The translations under genes were made by a program, and so were the position numbers. The notes under the pieces are model-generated. The model was not told where the DNA came from. It saw only the letters and a program-made list of their open reading frames with translations, and ran no database searches. From Gremmenia infestans (taxonomy: Eukaryota > Ascomycota > Leotiomycetes > Helotiales > Hamatocanthoscyphaceae), in the NCBI GenBank assembly GCA_032629725.1, contig JAFEVB010000010.1, positions 868,001-932,000 of the forward strand: 64,000 nt of DNA, given 5' to 3'. Of the stretch, positions 22,234-34,897 are shown piece by piece (positions within the stretch are counted from its first letter, which is position 1; every line of letters begins with the position of its first letter).

Positions 22234-23888
22234 GATTGATTGTTAATGTTCCTCCTGGTTACTGTAACCAGTACTCGTACTCATCCACCGCCTTCAGCGC
22301 TCTTGGTCTCTGTCTCTGTCTCTGTCTCTGTCTCTGGCCTCGGTCTGGTCTGGTCGGTTGATGTGGTGGTCGCGGGCCGTAGCGTAAGGTAGGTAAGGTA
22401 AGGTAAGGTACCTAGGGTAGGGAAGGGTTAATGCAGTTGTGGTTGAAGAGTCGGTGCCTGTCCTGTCCTGTCCTGCGTCTGCCGTGGGGTCTTTGTCGAT
22501 GCGATCGATGCCTCCCCTCACAAGCTGAAGATTCTAACCGAGTTGGTCAATTAGACCACGAGCTCTGAAGAGAGAACAAAAAACGTGGGGGATGCGATGG
22601 GGATGCAAGGTTCAGCGGCATGTCCCCGTTACGTTTACAAGGTCTTCTGCCTATTTTGTCGGTCAAATTTCCTACTTGGGGATTTTCCTTGAAAAATTGG
22701 ATTCTGATATCCAATTAAAGTATCAGCTGGTTTGTAAATCTTTACAACCTCAAAGTCACAACGTCAAATATACTCTTATAGCATGTCTCTTAACTATTAA
22801 ATACCTCTTGCCTATGAGAGATTACCACATCCGATTACTCCGATCCAACCAGTCTAGTACCGGTACTCTTATAGTGTGCGGAGTCCTTGAGTGTTTAGCA
22901 TCCTAAAACATCCAGAAAACAATTGCAATGCAATTGCCATCCATGCTTTCCTAATGATACTGCACCTATATACTGTTGAAGCATAACTATCCTACATATC
23001 CTCTTTGATAAACACAATCTGGACATGTCCCGGCGCACCATGTTATAGCTAGCCTAGTTGCCCCAAGGAATTTACTGCACCCTACGGAGGGTGATGACCT
23101 TCACATTACATTTCTCTATTCTCAAACCAACAGAGATTAACCGCTTACAGTAGTAAAGTACTCGTAAAACGAGGGATGAGATCTTTACCAAGTATAATTA
23201 CTACCACCAACCCTACCATGCTTCTAGAAACCGCAAACTCACGGTACCTACCTCTGCTCCTTCATTCGTAACACTAACCCGCTCCACGCAACCGTCGCCC
23301 ATCCCCCGCCAAATCCGCCGCGCGCGCCACACGGCTTTCTTTTCTTGGGGAAATGAAGTCATCCCCACACTTTTCCTTACTTTTCGTTCGTTTCGTTTCA
23401 ATACTCCAGAACCACCACCTACCTCGGTATGTCTCAAACGGACTAGGCTGGGATTTGGCCGTGTCCTGTGCACGAAGTCGAACTGTGGATTAGACGACCT
23501 CTACAAGTTCATAGTGTCTATTAGCTACTGTAGGGGCGGGCGGTTAAGTTAATCACGATTGGATTACTCGTAATAGTAATTCCCTTCCCTACTGTAATCA
23601 ATGCGAATGTTTGAAACATACTTTAGGGTCCAGTATCATCTCTTGTTTTACGTAGAGTACCGATAGTTCGGGTCATATGCACCAGCAGATCTGGAGATGC
23701 CGAGGTATGTGGGTATGGATATGATGAGGGGTCCAGGTCCAGGTCCAGTTACGCCCGGGCTGTTTGCTAGTGCCACTTTCAAAGGACATGTGAGATTTGA
23801 CATCCGAGCTAATATTACTATTGTTTCCATTTCATAAATATACATAACATATAGGTACATGCTTTTTCCCACCCCGTCCCACCCCAGA
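22234..23888. other. farA promoter/leader and MCD4 3' flank
   Basis: No supported gene. It contains simple repeats: five TCTCTG units at 22307-22336, an AAGGT run near 22386-22413 and three CTGTC units near 22456-22472. All are C/T-rich on the farA sense strand and probably part of its leader. The open frame at 23213-23473 (minus) lacks features. Confidence 0.5.
22307..22336. repeat. TCTCTG microsatellite, five units
   Basis: Five perfect copies of TCTCTG, 74-103 bases upstream of the farA-type start codon. On the gene's strand it reads CAGAGA. Confidence 0.9.
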
Positions 23889-26800
23889 TTATATGCCCTT
23901 CCCATTCCCATTAGCAACAGGTTTTCTAGGAATAACCCCATTGCTCCCCTTCACCACAACGCCACCAAGCTCCTTCTCTTTCCCCATCTGCGCAGAACCA
24001 TCCTCGACCTCTACGCCCGAGATGAACATCTCACTAACACCCTCCAAACTAGCCACGAACACGCACAGCAGACTCGCGATGACAAAGTGACTAATCGTGG
24101 ATCCAATCTCGAGCCACGAACCCTCGTCCTTGACTACCCAGAAGAAGTGCAGCGTGAGGAAATCAGAAATTGCCATGACGACCATGAAGAGCGCCGATGG
24201 TGCGACGCCAAGTCTTTTGTTGAGAATGCCTAGGTTTGCTGAGATGAGTGCAAATGGAATCATGAGCTTTAGGATCAGTAATGCGCCCTGGGAGTAGGGG
24301 TCGAAGACGGGGATCAGGCGCTGGACGCTGTCTAAGCTGAATGATGATACTGAGGCAACGTTTCCGGTGCTGAAGAATGCTGATTGGAGCAGTGTGAGGA
24401 ATATCAGAGATACTCGAACATCTGATAATGTGAGTGATCGGAAAGGGGAGGATGTCAATGATGCAGGCATAAGCGCTTCTCCATTCGTCTGGGTAGTTTC
24501 CGTTTTAGATTTTGAGTATACATAGATGCTGTGTTCCAGTTGGACCCAAGTAATCAAAGTGGCACAGAAACCAAGATAGAAGAGTCCTTCGTATGAGATT
24601 GTGAGAATGACGAAGAAGGGTGAAAAGGTCAGGAATATGACCATTAGTCGATGGAGGTAATGCTTATTAGGCGCCAGGCGATGAAAGAATGGCATTGACA
24701 ACGAAAAGATAAGAACAGCCCATCCCACGATCTGGTTTCCCCTAGGGAGACCAGCTTTAGCTTGTAGTGATAGAACGCTGGACCTGGTTACTACCATGGC
24801 TAAGATGATGAACCCAGTCTGTGTTTTGTTAGCAATATCTCGACTGTAATGGCGAGGTTTCAAACCTGTATACCAACAAGCGATCGCGACAGATTGTTGT
24901 AAGCGGGCGCCGTAGAATCGCTTGTGAGTTTCGACGTGGTAAGAAGTTTCTTCTCAAATACAAGATATGTGATACCAATGACAACCATTAAAGCACCGCC
25001 AGACATTCTGTGACGTCCATATCAGTAGTTGCAGATGACCGAGAGGAGACTACTCACATAAGGTTCATGTCCTCTACCTTCATCGCAGGCAGTAATGTGA
25101 AAGAGCTCATTGCTATACAAGAGAAGTTCCATGTAGCAATAAGAGCCTTATTTGCTCTCAAGAACCCAGCTCCATAAAATGCAGGCCAGAATGCAGCAGC
25201 GGCAAATAAAACCGAAAACACCTCTCGATGTGTATAACCCAATGCCTATTCTGCGTCAGCTTCTTCATCATACATAGCCATCAGAGTACTTACCAGGGAT
25301 TCAACGAGACCCAAACAAAAAAAACCCTTCAATATTAAAGAGATAATCCCACCGATACTCGTAACATGCCCAAATAGCGCTTTTCTTCCCTCAGCCAGCG
25401 CTTTCCGTCGTGCGTAAACCTCCGACCAGAACCCAACCGGGAAAATGGCGTATGCATAATATGTGACTGGCGATTTTGATACAATGAAAGAAGCGTACAG
25501 TATAACAAGAACAGAAGAGAAGAATACGGTGCCAGCTAGTGTTCGTGACGTTTGGGTCTTGCCGTGAAGGACGTGCAAATCGACGACAGTGGTGAGCGCA
25601 AATGCTATCCAACCTAGATACCCAATGGTAATCAGGGCGCGTAGGAACAGCCAGTCGTATGTTTGGAGGTATCGAAGACCAGCCAATCCAAGTTGGACAA
25701 GGGCAGCTGTTTCTTGGATTGCTTCTTCGTACTTTCCTTGGTCGATCAAAGCTCTGATCTCCGAAAATCGATGTTCAACCGAATGCTCTTGGTCACCAAG
25801 AGCTTTAAAGGGTCGGTAACGAAGTTCGGTGGCCATTTTGCCTTCCTCCTTCACTCTGTACATATCCAGAATACCTCTAGCATTGGCTAAGAATGCCTCT
25901 GCCTTGGCAGCGGTATCTCCAGATAAAAACGATAGAGGTAGTTCACCAACAGAGTTTACGGGATAAGCCAGGCCGGCAAGATACGCCATCAAGGCTGCAA
26001 TATCAGCCTGAGAGACATCGTGTCTCTGAACGTGATCCAGACCCCAATCCGAAGATAGCTCGTCGTGGCCAGGCGCAATTTCTCCAGGAGTCGTTACCGG
26101 CTTCGCTACCCCTGACCCCCAGGCAATCAAAGGTGTCCTCGTATTATCCGGATGTCCATCTCCATGACTCCCGTAATCACTCATCCCATGATCCGCCGTG
26201 AAAACGAAAGCCGTCTTCCCATCATTATAAAAATCCTCCATGATCTTCGTAATCTCCTTGATGCCCTCATCAACCACCTTGATATTATACAAATACTCCT
26301 TTGAGTAAGGCCTATAAGAATGGCCCGTAGTATCCAGTCCCAGTAAATGCAAGAAAAACACATTTTTATCCTGTCTCAAGGCAGCATCCAGTGTCGAGTT
26401 TTTGGCAGCTTCCGCAAACATCGCCTTCACTTTATCAAACACCCAAAGATCCAAATGCACAGCATCCTGCGAGAAATCCTCGTCCTCCGCAGCATACATA
26501 TCAGCATCCACCCTTCCTGGCACAGCGCCCAATTGAAACATCGGCAGGATATCTGGGCTTCCCCAACTCCACGTATGCCGACTGCGATTGAATACGCTGT
26601 CGAAATTAACAGGGTTGAGTTTCCACCCCGTAGTAACAGCAGACACATCCTCATACAACCCAGCAATCAGCGCCACATGTCCGGGTCTCGATTCCGTGGG
26701 TACTCGAGTATGCGATACGCCAAAGGTGCCGTGCTCGAGGACGCGCGAGCGTAGGAAAGGCGCGAGGGGTCGGGGGACAAGATCTGCCTCGGTTTCGGGG

Positions 26801-27077
26801 TATGGTTCTGGGAAGGACTGGAAGGCTTTATCGGCTCTTAATCCATCGCCTGTTTCTATTAGCAAAATATTGCAAAACAAGGGCGGGCAGGGGAAATACC
26901 AACGAAAAGAATGAGGCGCTTTGCAGGAGCTTCTACACCCTGTGGCCGTACTGCCTCGAATTCGCGCATGCCGGATACGATTGGACTGACGAAATAGATA
27001 TCGAAGATCGAGAATATATAGACGACGTGAAATGCCATCGCGATAGCTAAAAAGCCCCAGCGATTGACTCGCGCCAT
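23889..27077 (-). CDS. MCD4: GPI ethanolamine phosphate transferase 1 (Mcd4/PIG-N), five exons, 997 aa
   Basis: An ER membrane enzyme that adds ethanolamine phosphate to the first mannose of GPI anchors. Exons: 27077-26900, 26849-25294, 25245-25058, 25007-24866, 24818-23889, with introns of 47-50 nt. The total of 997 residues matches the family. An N-terminal signal anchor lies at about residues 7-30. The lumenal alkaline-phosphatase-like domain shows GDGLRADK (metal-binding D61), VPTESRPGH (nucleophile T111), LGLDTTGHSYRP and TADHGMSDYGSHGDG. The second half holds the multi-span PIG-N domain, including the LPAMKVEDMNL motif at the exon 3/4 join. All key residues are present. MCD4 is essential in yeast. 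Confidence 0.95.
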
Positions 27078-27622
27078 GGCTGTAGATTTTTGTTGTAGGT
27101 ATTCAGAAATGGAAAATGGCCGCGTCAACCCTTCGCAGGATTTATGGGAAGCGACGTTTCAGTGGAAGTATCTCTATCTCATCTGTGGATGTAAAAGAAT
27201 GGCGCGTCCGTCGAAAGGACTGATGCATGGGTGGTTTTGTCTGTCGTAGAACACGTTCACGTCTTCGAAGATGGTTATTCTCCAGATTTTGCCCCTGCTG
27301 GCCTTCAGGGTTGCTGCACTGCGCGGTCGAGGCAGGGGTTGCGGCCGTTCTAATTTTAAGTTTCAATTAGGGGTTCAGGGGTAACAACAATTATGGAGAA
27401 AACAGTCTTGTAGTCAATAATTTGGATCGTCTTGAGTCTACAGAAACAAGAAATACACTGAAAATGCTTCGCATCGCAATAAGCCGAAGGTATTCATAAA
27501 TCCACAAGCACTCCAACACTCCAACACTTCGCAGCCCCGGATATCAAAAATGCAATCCCCCATACTCCAATCCTCCTCCTTCTTCGTTGATCGTATTAAC
27601 AAGTCCTTCAAAAGGGTGATAT
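27078..27622. other. Intergenic, MCD4 promoter
   Basis: No gene seen. The half next to 27078 is the MCD4 upstream region and the other half is the 3' flank of the PCS1/CSM1 gene. Confidence 0.5.
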
Positions 27623-29374
27623 TCAAGAAGGCTTTTCTGTTAAAGCCTTTCCAACCCGCGCATAGAACTTTGCAGCCTGTGGCCTCGGGAATGTAATCTC
27701 GTCTACCAAATAATCAGGGAGAAGATCCATTAGGTCCTTATCTCTGCTTGGGTCGAGCTGTGGGATATAGTTGCATTGCGCATCTTCGTAGCTATCTGCT
27801 GTCCTCTCATTGGCTGCTGCCAGCTTGAAATGAAGAGCTGGAATTTGAATCAGCATGGATTTTGGAGAACAGGAATTTGGGAGACTTACTACCATTACGG
27901 CCAGTTTGAATACAATCAAATATATCCTCCTCGGTCTCTCGCTTGACCCCTCGGATGATCAATCCTGTAAGATCACTATACAGATCTTCTTTCAATTGAG
28001 CTGCCTGTGCTACTTGAGCGGCCTCCACAGTGCCCATCAATCGAATACCCCCATTGGGCTTCACGGCGCTTCCAGGGACCCTTGAGTTTGCACTCTCAAC
28101 AGACGCAGCTACAGTACGATTGGCTGCTAATTTGGCGGATAACGTCTTGTTCTCGGCGGTCATTGACTTGACATCTGCAGACAACTTAGAATTTTCTGTC
28201 ATAAGCTTCTTATTCTCCGATGACAGATTCTTATTTTCGGTCGCGAGTGTTTTCTTCTCTGCCGATAAAGTCTTGCCCTCCAGTTTTATTTCCGCTACAG
28301 AGGTATTCAATTGAGTGATCTGAGTCTTAAGAGAGGCTATCTCATCTGACTGGATATCAACCTTCTTCTTCAGCCCCTTGGAGTCCTTTCCGAAGATACT
28401 CTGCTTTTCTAGATCGGCTTTAAGGGAAGCAATCAGGTTATTCGAGACTGCAATGTATTAGCAGAGATATGAAAGATCTACAGTCTCAGCTTACTCTTCG
28501 TCTTTTCATCAGTCTGCTTCCTCAGTCGTTCAAAATTACGTTCAGATTCCTTCAACCCGATCTCTTTCAGGTCTTGATACTTAATGTGCAGATTTTCGTA
28601 TTTCTTGGTCATTTCACCAAGCTTCCGTCTCAAAATTGGATCACCTCTATCCCTTTCCGTGTCTGATGCACTCCCAGCATGTCTTCGTTGGACAGAAGGA
28701 TGTCGAACTCGAGAGTCTGATCGCACATGAGGAGCGGATTTTGTAATCGTCTGCTCAATCTCTTCCTCGGCATCATTATCAATATCCACTACGGGTGCTT
28801 GCGTCTCAGGAATGACTTTTTCAGGTGACGATTCCGGCGCGATCTCCTTCTTCGCGGGTCCCCTCTTCCTTCCTGCCTTCTTTGGTTCCGGTTTGGGTGC
28901 TTCTGATGCCTCTATACTGTAATCCGTACTAGAGACTTCCTTCACAGTCTTGGGTCGACCCTTAGCCGCTTTCTTCTGTATTGCCTTCGGGTTCGTCTGC
29001 TTCACCGCAATAGGCGTATTCTCGACTTCAGCATCCTGCATGACCTCGTCCTCTTGCGCGAATTCGTCCACTTCTTCTGTGTCCTCAGCATTTTGTTGGT
29101 TCGTTCTATCTGCTAATACTTGTCTCTTGTCTTTTTTCGGGGCCCTTGCAGGTGCTTTTGCAGTTAGACGTCCGCTGATGCGACGCGCTGGAGCCTTTGT
29201 TTTGGTGACCTTCGCTGGCGCGGCTTTTGGTCTTCCTCGTGCCTTCTTTGCGGCTGTCTTGTTCTCTGCCGCAGAATCTGGAGTGGGCATCGCGTCTCGT
29301 GCGATGAAGTCGTCTTCAGAATCGGAATCGATCAACCCCGACAGTGTCGCATGCTTAGATTTGGCCTTCGACAT
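27623..29374 (-). CDS. PCS1: Monopolin subunit Csm1/Pcs1-like kinetochore protein, 549 aa
   Basis: A chromosome-segregation protein. Csm1/Pcs1 forms a V-shaped homodimer that clamps kinetochore microtubule sites and works with Mde4/Lrs4. Exons: 29374-28495, 28447-27893, 27837-27623. Residues 1 to about 270 are disordered, basic and acidic, with AT-hook-like ARGRPK and KGRPK motifs. A long coiled coil follows (about 275-430; heptad-like repeats around LSAEKKTLATENKNLSS). The C-terminal globular Csm1 domain begins around LYSDLTGLIIRGVK and ends with EITFPRPQAAKFYARV, the family's conserved end. The gene is divergent from MSP1 with 384 bases between start codons. Confidence 0.85.
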
Positions 29375-29758
29375 TTCGATTATCAATATGCGCTTTCGCG
29401 GGAACGATGGCGTCGCGCGACAAGTCGCGTTCAAGTGATCAGAAAGCAAGTTCGGTGGGAGGCGGGTTATCGTCCGCCAGATCTCGTTACTACTATCGCC
29501 GCAGAGTCGGTGCTGGGATGTTGAGGTGGAGTTGAAGCTGGGATAGCAACAATCTCGAGAAAGCGCGGGTGTTGTTTGTTTTGGTACTGCCTCTTTGGGC
29601 AAAGTAGCGTCGCCTTCATTTCAGCCACATCATGCATAAAGGTGTGGCGTAGGCCGAGAAGCCGCAAACCACTCCGCTCTCAAATGCCAACTCACTCTTG
29701 CTACTTCTAAATAATCTACCCATAGAGACCCAATCCCACTCCTCAAACATATCTCACA
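29375..29758. promoter_or_regulatory. Shared divergent promoter of PCS1/CSM1 and MSP1
   Basis: 384 bases lie between the two start codons, on opposite strands. No TATA box is seen. The region holds both 5' leaders. Confidence 0.5.
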
Positions 29759-31196
29759 ATGGGGGATGGAGGCACAAGAAGATATGGTCTGCTGCAGGAT
29801 CTCCTGCTAATGGTGGTATCTGTAAGCTATCTTTGACCATTTGCCTCGCTGTTCATCCATCGAAATGCCTGCTAATATTTGCTGCTCCCTTTAGAGTGTC
29901 TCTATGTACTATATCGCTAAGAGCGTAGTATCACATCTACCATTAGGAGGGGATCCAGACAAAGAACAGCATGAGCAAGCCCGCGTCAAAGCCGTCGCCA
30001 ACCTCCGAAGGCTAAACAAGTCGCGAGATGATCAAGACTCGGAGGACGATTCGCGGGGTTCAAAGGATAAATCTAGGCGGCCTCGGTCAGAAGATTTGGT
30101 TTTGGATCAATATGAGAGCCAGATCGCTATGGAGGTGGTAGCTCCGGAGGATATACCCGTGGGTTTCGATGGTGCGTATGTCTTGATCAAGCATGTGGAA
30201 TATGTATGCTAATCACCCATAGACATCGGCGGCCTTGACGATATTATCGAAGAACTCAAAGAATCAGTCATTTACCCCTTGACGATGCCACACTTATATT
30301 CGCATTCCTCTTCTCTCTTAGCAGCGCCCTCGGGTGTACTCCTCTACGGTCCTCCAGGTTGTGGCAAGACTATGCTCGCAAAAGCTCTGGCCCATGAAAG
30401 TGGAGCTTGCTTCATCAATTTACATATATCAACACTTACGGAGAAGTGGTACGGCGACTCAAACAAGCTTGTTCGGGCCGTTTTCTCCTTGGCTCGCAAG
30501 TTACAACCAAGTATTGTCTTCATTGACGAGATAGACGCTGTTCTTGGACAAAGGCGGAGTGGAGAGCACGAAGCGAGTGGCATGGTGAAAGCAGAGTAAG
30601 CAGACTTGTGCCCCATGCCATGAGAGTTACTAATTCCGTGTAGATTCATGACACTCTGGGATGGTCTCACATCTTCTAACCAAAATGGTCTTCCCGCCCA
30701 AATCATGATTCTTGGTGCAACCAATCGTATTCAGGATATCGATGAAGCCATCCTCCGAAGAATGCCTAAGAAATTCCCAGTCTCTCTCCCAACAAGGTCC
30801 CAGAGGAAACGGATCCTGGAACTTTTGTTGAATGACACTAAAACCGACTCGGATAACTTCGATATCGAGTATCTCACCCGAGTTATGGCAGGCATGTCAG
30901 GAAGTGATATCAAGGAAGCTTGCAGGGACGCAGCAATGGTCCCAGTACGAGAATTCATCAAAGAACAAAGAAATCGCGGGGTATCAATGTCTGGTGTCAG
31001 ACCTGAAGCTGTCCGCGGCATTATGACCGAAGACTTTTTTGGGAGAAAGGGTGGCACACAGAGCATCCAAAAGAATCACGCACGACAATCTGCTAAGCGG
31101 GCTCCAAAGCGAATCGACACAGTCGAAGAAGTCGAAGCATCGAGCGATGAGTATGAGGACGTCGATGATGAAAACGAGGTACCGATCGTAGATTGA
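29759..31196 (+). CDS. MSP1: Mitochondrial outer-membrane AAA ATPase Msp1/ATAD1, 421 aa
   Basis: Extracts mislocalised tail-anchored proteins from the mitochondrial outer membrane. Exons: 29759-29821, 29895-30171, 30223-30595, 30644-31196, phases 0, 1, 2. The first exon encodes [19 protein letters not shown], the start of the N-terminal membrane anchor (about residues 12-33). A charged linker follows, then the AAA domain: Walker A GPPGCGKT at 156-163, pore loop KWYGDS at 188-193, Walker B IVFIDE at 211-216, sensor ATNR. The C-terminal tail is acidic. An extra acidic/basic insert of about 35 residues ([18 protein letters not shown]) lies between anchor and AAA domain, common in filamentous fungi. 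Confidence 0.93.
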
Positions 31197-31935
31197 ATTT
31201 TGGCAGGGAGCAAGGGATTCGAGGAAACTTGTGTAGAATATGCTTGGCGTTGGGAGGTCTTTATATATAGGGTAGACTCGCCAGAAGCGATGGTCGAACT
31301 CTGGAGCTTGGTTGAGGTTTAGATAATGCTTCACTCGACGAAGAATTGATAAGTAAATGCAAACAATTATTCCTAATATATTCATAGTTGACTTTTGTCT
31401 TTCGCTAGACCTCATCTATTAGCAGTGGCCGACAGAGAGAGGCTCGATAATAATTATCTGCTGATGCCCCTCAAGCGTCATTTTGAATATCTAGTTACCG
31501 CCGTACGGAGTAGTTGCAGAGACAGCACAGCTAGGTAGATCCGTGAAAGCGTTGATAGGCGAGGGCAAGGGCGAGGAGGCAGGTCACGTGCAGGTTCCAA
31601 GGGCGGTGAGTGAGCACGTCATTCGTTCCTGCGTGACTAAATTTGTTTTACCCCACACAATTGAGGTGACTCCGAGTTGCGGGCTTGCTTACGATGGTAC
31701 AATTGCTTGCTAGGGTCGGTAACAAAAGCGGTCACAAATATTTTGTTTTATTTACAATTCTATACAATTACTTCCAAACCATATCTGCCAACTGTACAGG
31801 AACATACCATACCTACGAGCTGTAGATTGAGCTCATCCTCCATCTAATCTGATACAGTAGCCCGCCCAATTACCAAATCGAATCCTCCAAAACCTTCCCC
31901 TCTCTTCACTTCCGCCACCAACCGCGAATACAATC
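31197..31935. other. Intergenic, cystathionine beta-lyase promoter
   Basis: No gene. The palindrome CCGTACGGAG is at 31501-31510. A C/T-rich leader precedes the ATG at 31936. Confidence 0.5.
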
Positions 31936-33357
31936 ATGTCTGCACCACCACCCCCTTCTCAAGAAGGAGACAAGTCTACTAGCACCTTAAACAAAGCTTT
32001 CCCCAAGATCGATCTCGATGGTCACAATTTGCCTCCCTCTCCAGCTCCATCAAGCCCCCGAAATGGCCGGAAATATGCATTGGCAACAGAACTCGTCTAT
32101 ACCGAGAGTAAGGACCAATATGGAGCTTCGAGTATGCCCATCTACCAATCTGCAACCTTCAAACAGACATCAGCTGGCGGCGGCTCTGAATACGATTATA
32201 CACGGTCGGGAAACCCTACTCGGACACATTTGGAACGACATCTAGCAAAGGTCATGAATGCGGCGAGAACATTGGTCGTTGGATCGGGAATGGGGGCGCT
32301 GGACGTTATTACACGGATACTACGACCAGGAGACGAAGTTATTACGGGAGACGATCTATACGGGGGAACCAACCGATTGTTGACCTTTATGAAGGCTAAC
32401 CACGGCATCATTGTTCACCATGTCGATACTACGAACCCCGAGAAGGTGAGAGGGATTGTGTCGGCAAAGACGGCTATGGTGCTATTAGAGACCCCAACGA
32501 ATCCCTTAATCAAAATAGTCGATATTCCATCGATTGCGAAGATCGTGCACGACACGAACCCGAAGGCTTTAGTGGTGGTTGACAATACTATGCTCTCACC
32601 AATGCTGTCGAATCCTCTAGACCTTGGCGCAGACATTGTGTACGAGTCTGGAACGAAATACTTATCAGGACATCACGATATTATGGCCGGTGTTATTGCG
32701 ATCAATGACCCCGCTATTGGAGACAAGATGTATTTTACAATCAACTCCACTGGCTGCGGAATTGCCCCCAACGACGCTTTCTTGCTCATGAGAGGCATCA
32801 AAACTCTTGCCATTCGTATGGAGAAGCAGCAAGCGAACGCACAGGCTATTGCCGAGTTCCTCGAATCACACGGCTTCCGAGTACGATACCCAGGATTGAA
32901 GTCACACCCGCAATATGACCTTCACTGGTCCATGGCCCGAGGGGCTGGAGCTGTGTTGTCGTTTGAAACCGGGGATGCGGCGCTATCTGAGCGGATTGTT
33001 GAAGCAGCCCGACTCTGGGGTATTAGTGTCAGTTTCGGCTGTGTCAACAGTCTGATCAGTATGCCATGCCAGATGAGTCATGCCAGTATTGATGCCAAGA
33101 CAAGAAAGGAGAGGCAGATGCCTGAAGATATCATCAGACTCTGTGTTGGGATTGAGGATGTTGATGATCTTATTGATGATTTGAGTCGTGCGGTAAGTCA
33201 TAAATGTCCCAATGGTTGATTTGTTACTAATTCGAAGCAGCTTGTCCAAGCGGGTGCAGTCACAGTGACTATGGATGGATTCCATGCCACCGGCGCCGCT
33301 CAAGCAGTAGCTGAAGTGCCAATAGAGGAGTCAGATGCTGCTGCAGCGCCGTCATGA
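31936..33357 (+). CDS. STR3: Cystathionine beta-lyase, two exons, 457 aa
   Basis: A PLP enzyme of methionine synthesis that cleaves cystathionine to homocysteine, pyruvate and ammonia. Exon 1 is 31936-33192 and exon 2 is 33241-33357; the 48-nt intron is in phase 0. Cys/Met-metabolism PLP family motifs are DYTRSGNPTR (about 87-96), GSGMGAL, DDLYGGTNRL, VVVDNTMLSP, and the Schiff-base lysine K241 in SGTKYLSGHHD. The C-terminus has SLISMPCQMSHASI and GIEDVDDLIDDL. The GHHD and SLISMPCQMSHA stretches resemble fungal beta-lyase (yeast Str3, Aspergillus MetG) more than gamma-lyase. A C-terminal extension VPIEESDAAAAPS is unremarkable. Confidence 0.9.
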
Positions 33358-34021
33358 TGTTTGAAGGCACGAGATCTTACAATGCTTAGGCGCAGGCGTC
33401 AACGGGTGTGGATTTTTGCTTCCAAAAAGGGTAGGGCCACGAGCTCTTTAGGTGTGATGAAGAAAATAGATTTATGTTGTCATTATCGCCATATGTTATT
33501 CTCCGTGTCAGCATATTGCATGTCAAAATCTATTGTTTTTGAACGTAAGGACTAAAGACTTGTCTCAAAGTTTCGTTTCAAACATTCCTCGTCTTTCTTA
33601 TCATCACGATGTTAGATGAAATTTTCACTTCAACTCATCCCCTACCATTTCGTCTGGTTTCCGGTCTAATGTTTTAACTTCATCCACCATTCTTGCTGTA
33701 TATAATGTTTGTTACACTCAGCAGGGGTTTGATCAAATGATAGGTTCATCGAATTGCGGTGCTCACTGATGCTACCCACCACTCCAGTTTGGAAAGCTTC
33801 CGATAAGTCGTCTTTTGAACGTCCTGGTTCATAGAGTATATATGTAGACGGCTCCCCGCTCATCATGAGGCGAGTCAAGTATCTTGAAATTACACAGATC
33901 TCTTGGAGGGCCGATTGCTCGGAGAGCGTGGCTCTCTTATGGCGTGTATAAGATGGCATATAAACTATTCCATCTTCGCCTGTGAAGCCACAAAAGATTT
34001 CTACGGAGTGTTCCTCACCTT
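33358..34021. other. Intergenic, possible upstream exons of the next entry
   Basis: No complete gene. Short open stretches in several plus-strand frames (33609-33677, 33750-33830) could be exons of a gene ending at 34418, but I could not join them in phase. Confidence 0.3.
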
Positions 34022-34418
34022 CCACGGGCAGTCTACCACCGGCTGCCTACCTCGGTATCTTGGCGGCGACGGAACTATCACGTACGGAACGCGGATTTCT
34101 TCAAACTCGAATTCAGTCTCGAGTTCTGCCTTGAGCGCGGATACGGATTCTGGGGTTGGGACGCTGTTTCTGGTCTCTACTGTAACAATTCCAGCGCAAA
34201 GGGAAAACGGTGGTGCGGGCAAGAGACTGGAAATTTACGGGTTAGCAAGACGCTTGTGGTCGGCGTTGTGCTTGGGGGGTGGAGTTCTAGTTACTGCGGT
34301 TGTGGTTTTAGGGGTGTTCCTATGGCTTTATAGGCGGAGGGAAGTGAGAAGTAAGGACGAGGGTAGAGAGGGCACGGAGCTGAGGTCTAGGCACGCAGAG
34401 ACCAAGAATGTGTTGTAA
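34022..34418 (+). CDS. Last exon of a possible single-pass membrane protein
   Basis: The 3' part of the open frame 33903-34418. It encodes a Ser/Thr-rich stretch (SSNSNSVSSSALSADTDSG), then one strong transmembrane segment (LCLGGGVLVTAVVVLGVFLW), then a basic stop-transfer YRRREVR and a short charged cytoplasmic tail ending NVL. This order is common in fungal wall-sensor-like proteins. No start, signal peptide or upstream exon could be assigned, so the real 5' end is unknown and the gene may be broken. The left boundary given is arbitrary within the open frame. Confidence 0.35.
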
Positions 34419-34897
34419 GGTCCTTGGGTTTGTTCCTATATGCTCAAATTAGTCAGACACATGGGGATCTAGCATTTCTCTTACGAGTTAACGAGCCATT
34501 GGGGCTGTGGCATTCAAGAGTCTTCTTATGCATGCATCAGGAATACTCTCCGTTACCTTTCGTATCAAGTTCCCTATCCGGATTTGACTAGACGAATGTC
34601 TACCTACGGTTTGCTACCGCATGGTTCTTAGAACGGATCCCACTAGTATCCCACATTACCCCCTCGAATCTGGCTGACTAAGTGCCGAGCACCCCTTCCC
34701 CACCAACCCCCCTGTCCCTGTCCCTGTGCTATGATATACCTCCGTACTCCGTACGGAGCATGATAGGTTTCCTTCCCCGACAGTAGCGGTACAGTATACG
34801 AAATGTTATATAGGCATCTAAGATAAGTTTCAATCTTCATCTTCCATTCTTTTCAAGTCTATCCAAAACTCATCCAAACCTCAACGTTCCCCCAAAA
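34419..34897. other. Intergenic, QCR8-like promoter
   Basis: No gene. It contains the palindrome CTCCGTACGGAG at about 34747-34758, preceded by CTCCGTA, and CCCTGT repeats near 34705. A C/A-rich leader precedes 34898. Confidence 0.5.

Noticed and set aside
28950..29438. Plus-strand 162-residue hydrophobic Ala/Ser/Cys-rich frame
   Set aside because: It is antisense to the Lys/Glu/Ala-rich first exon of the PCS1/CSM1 gene, and such composition is expected there.
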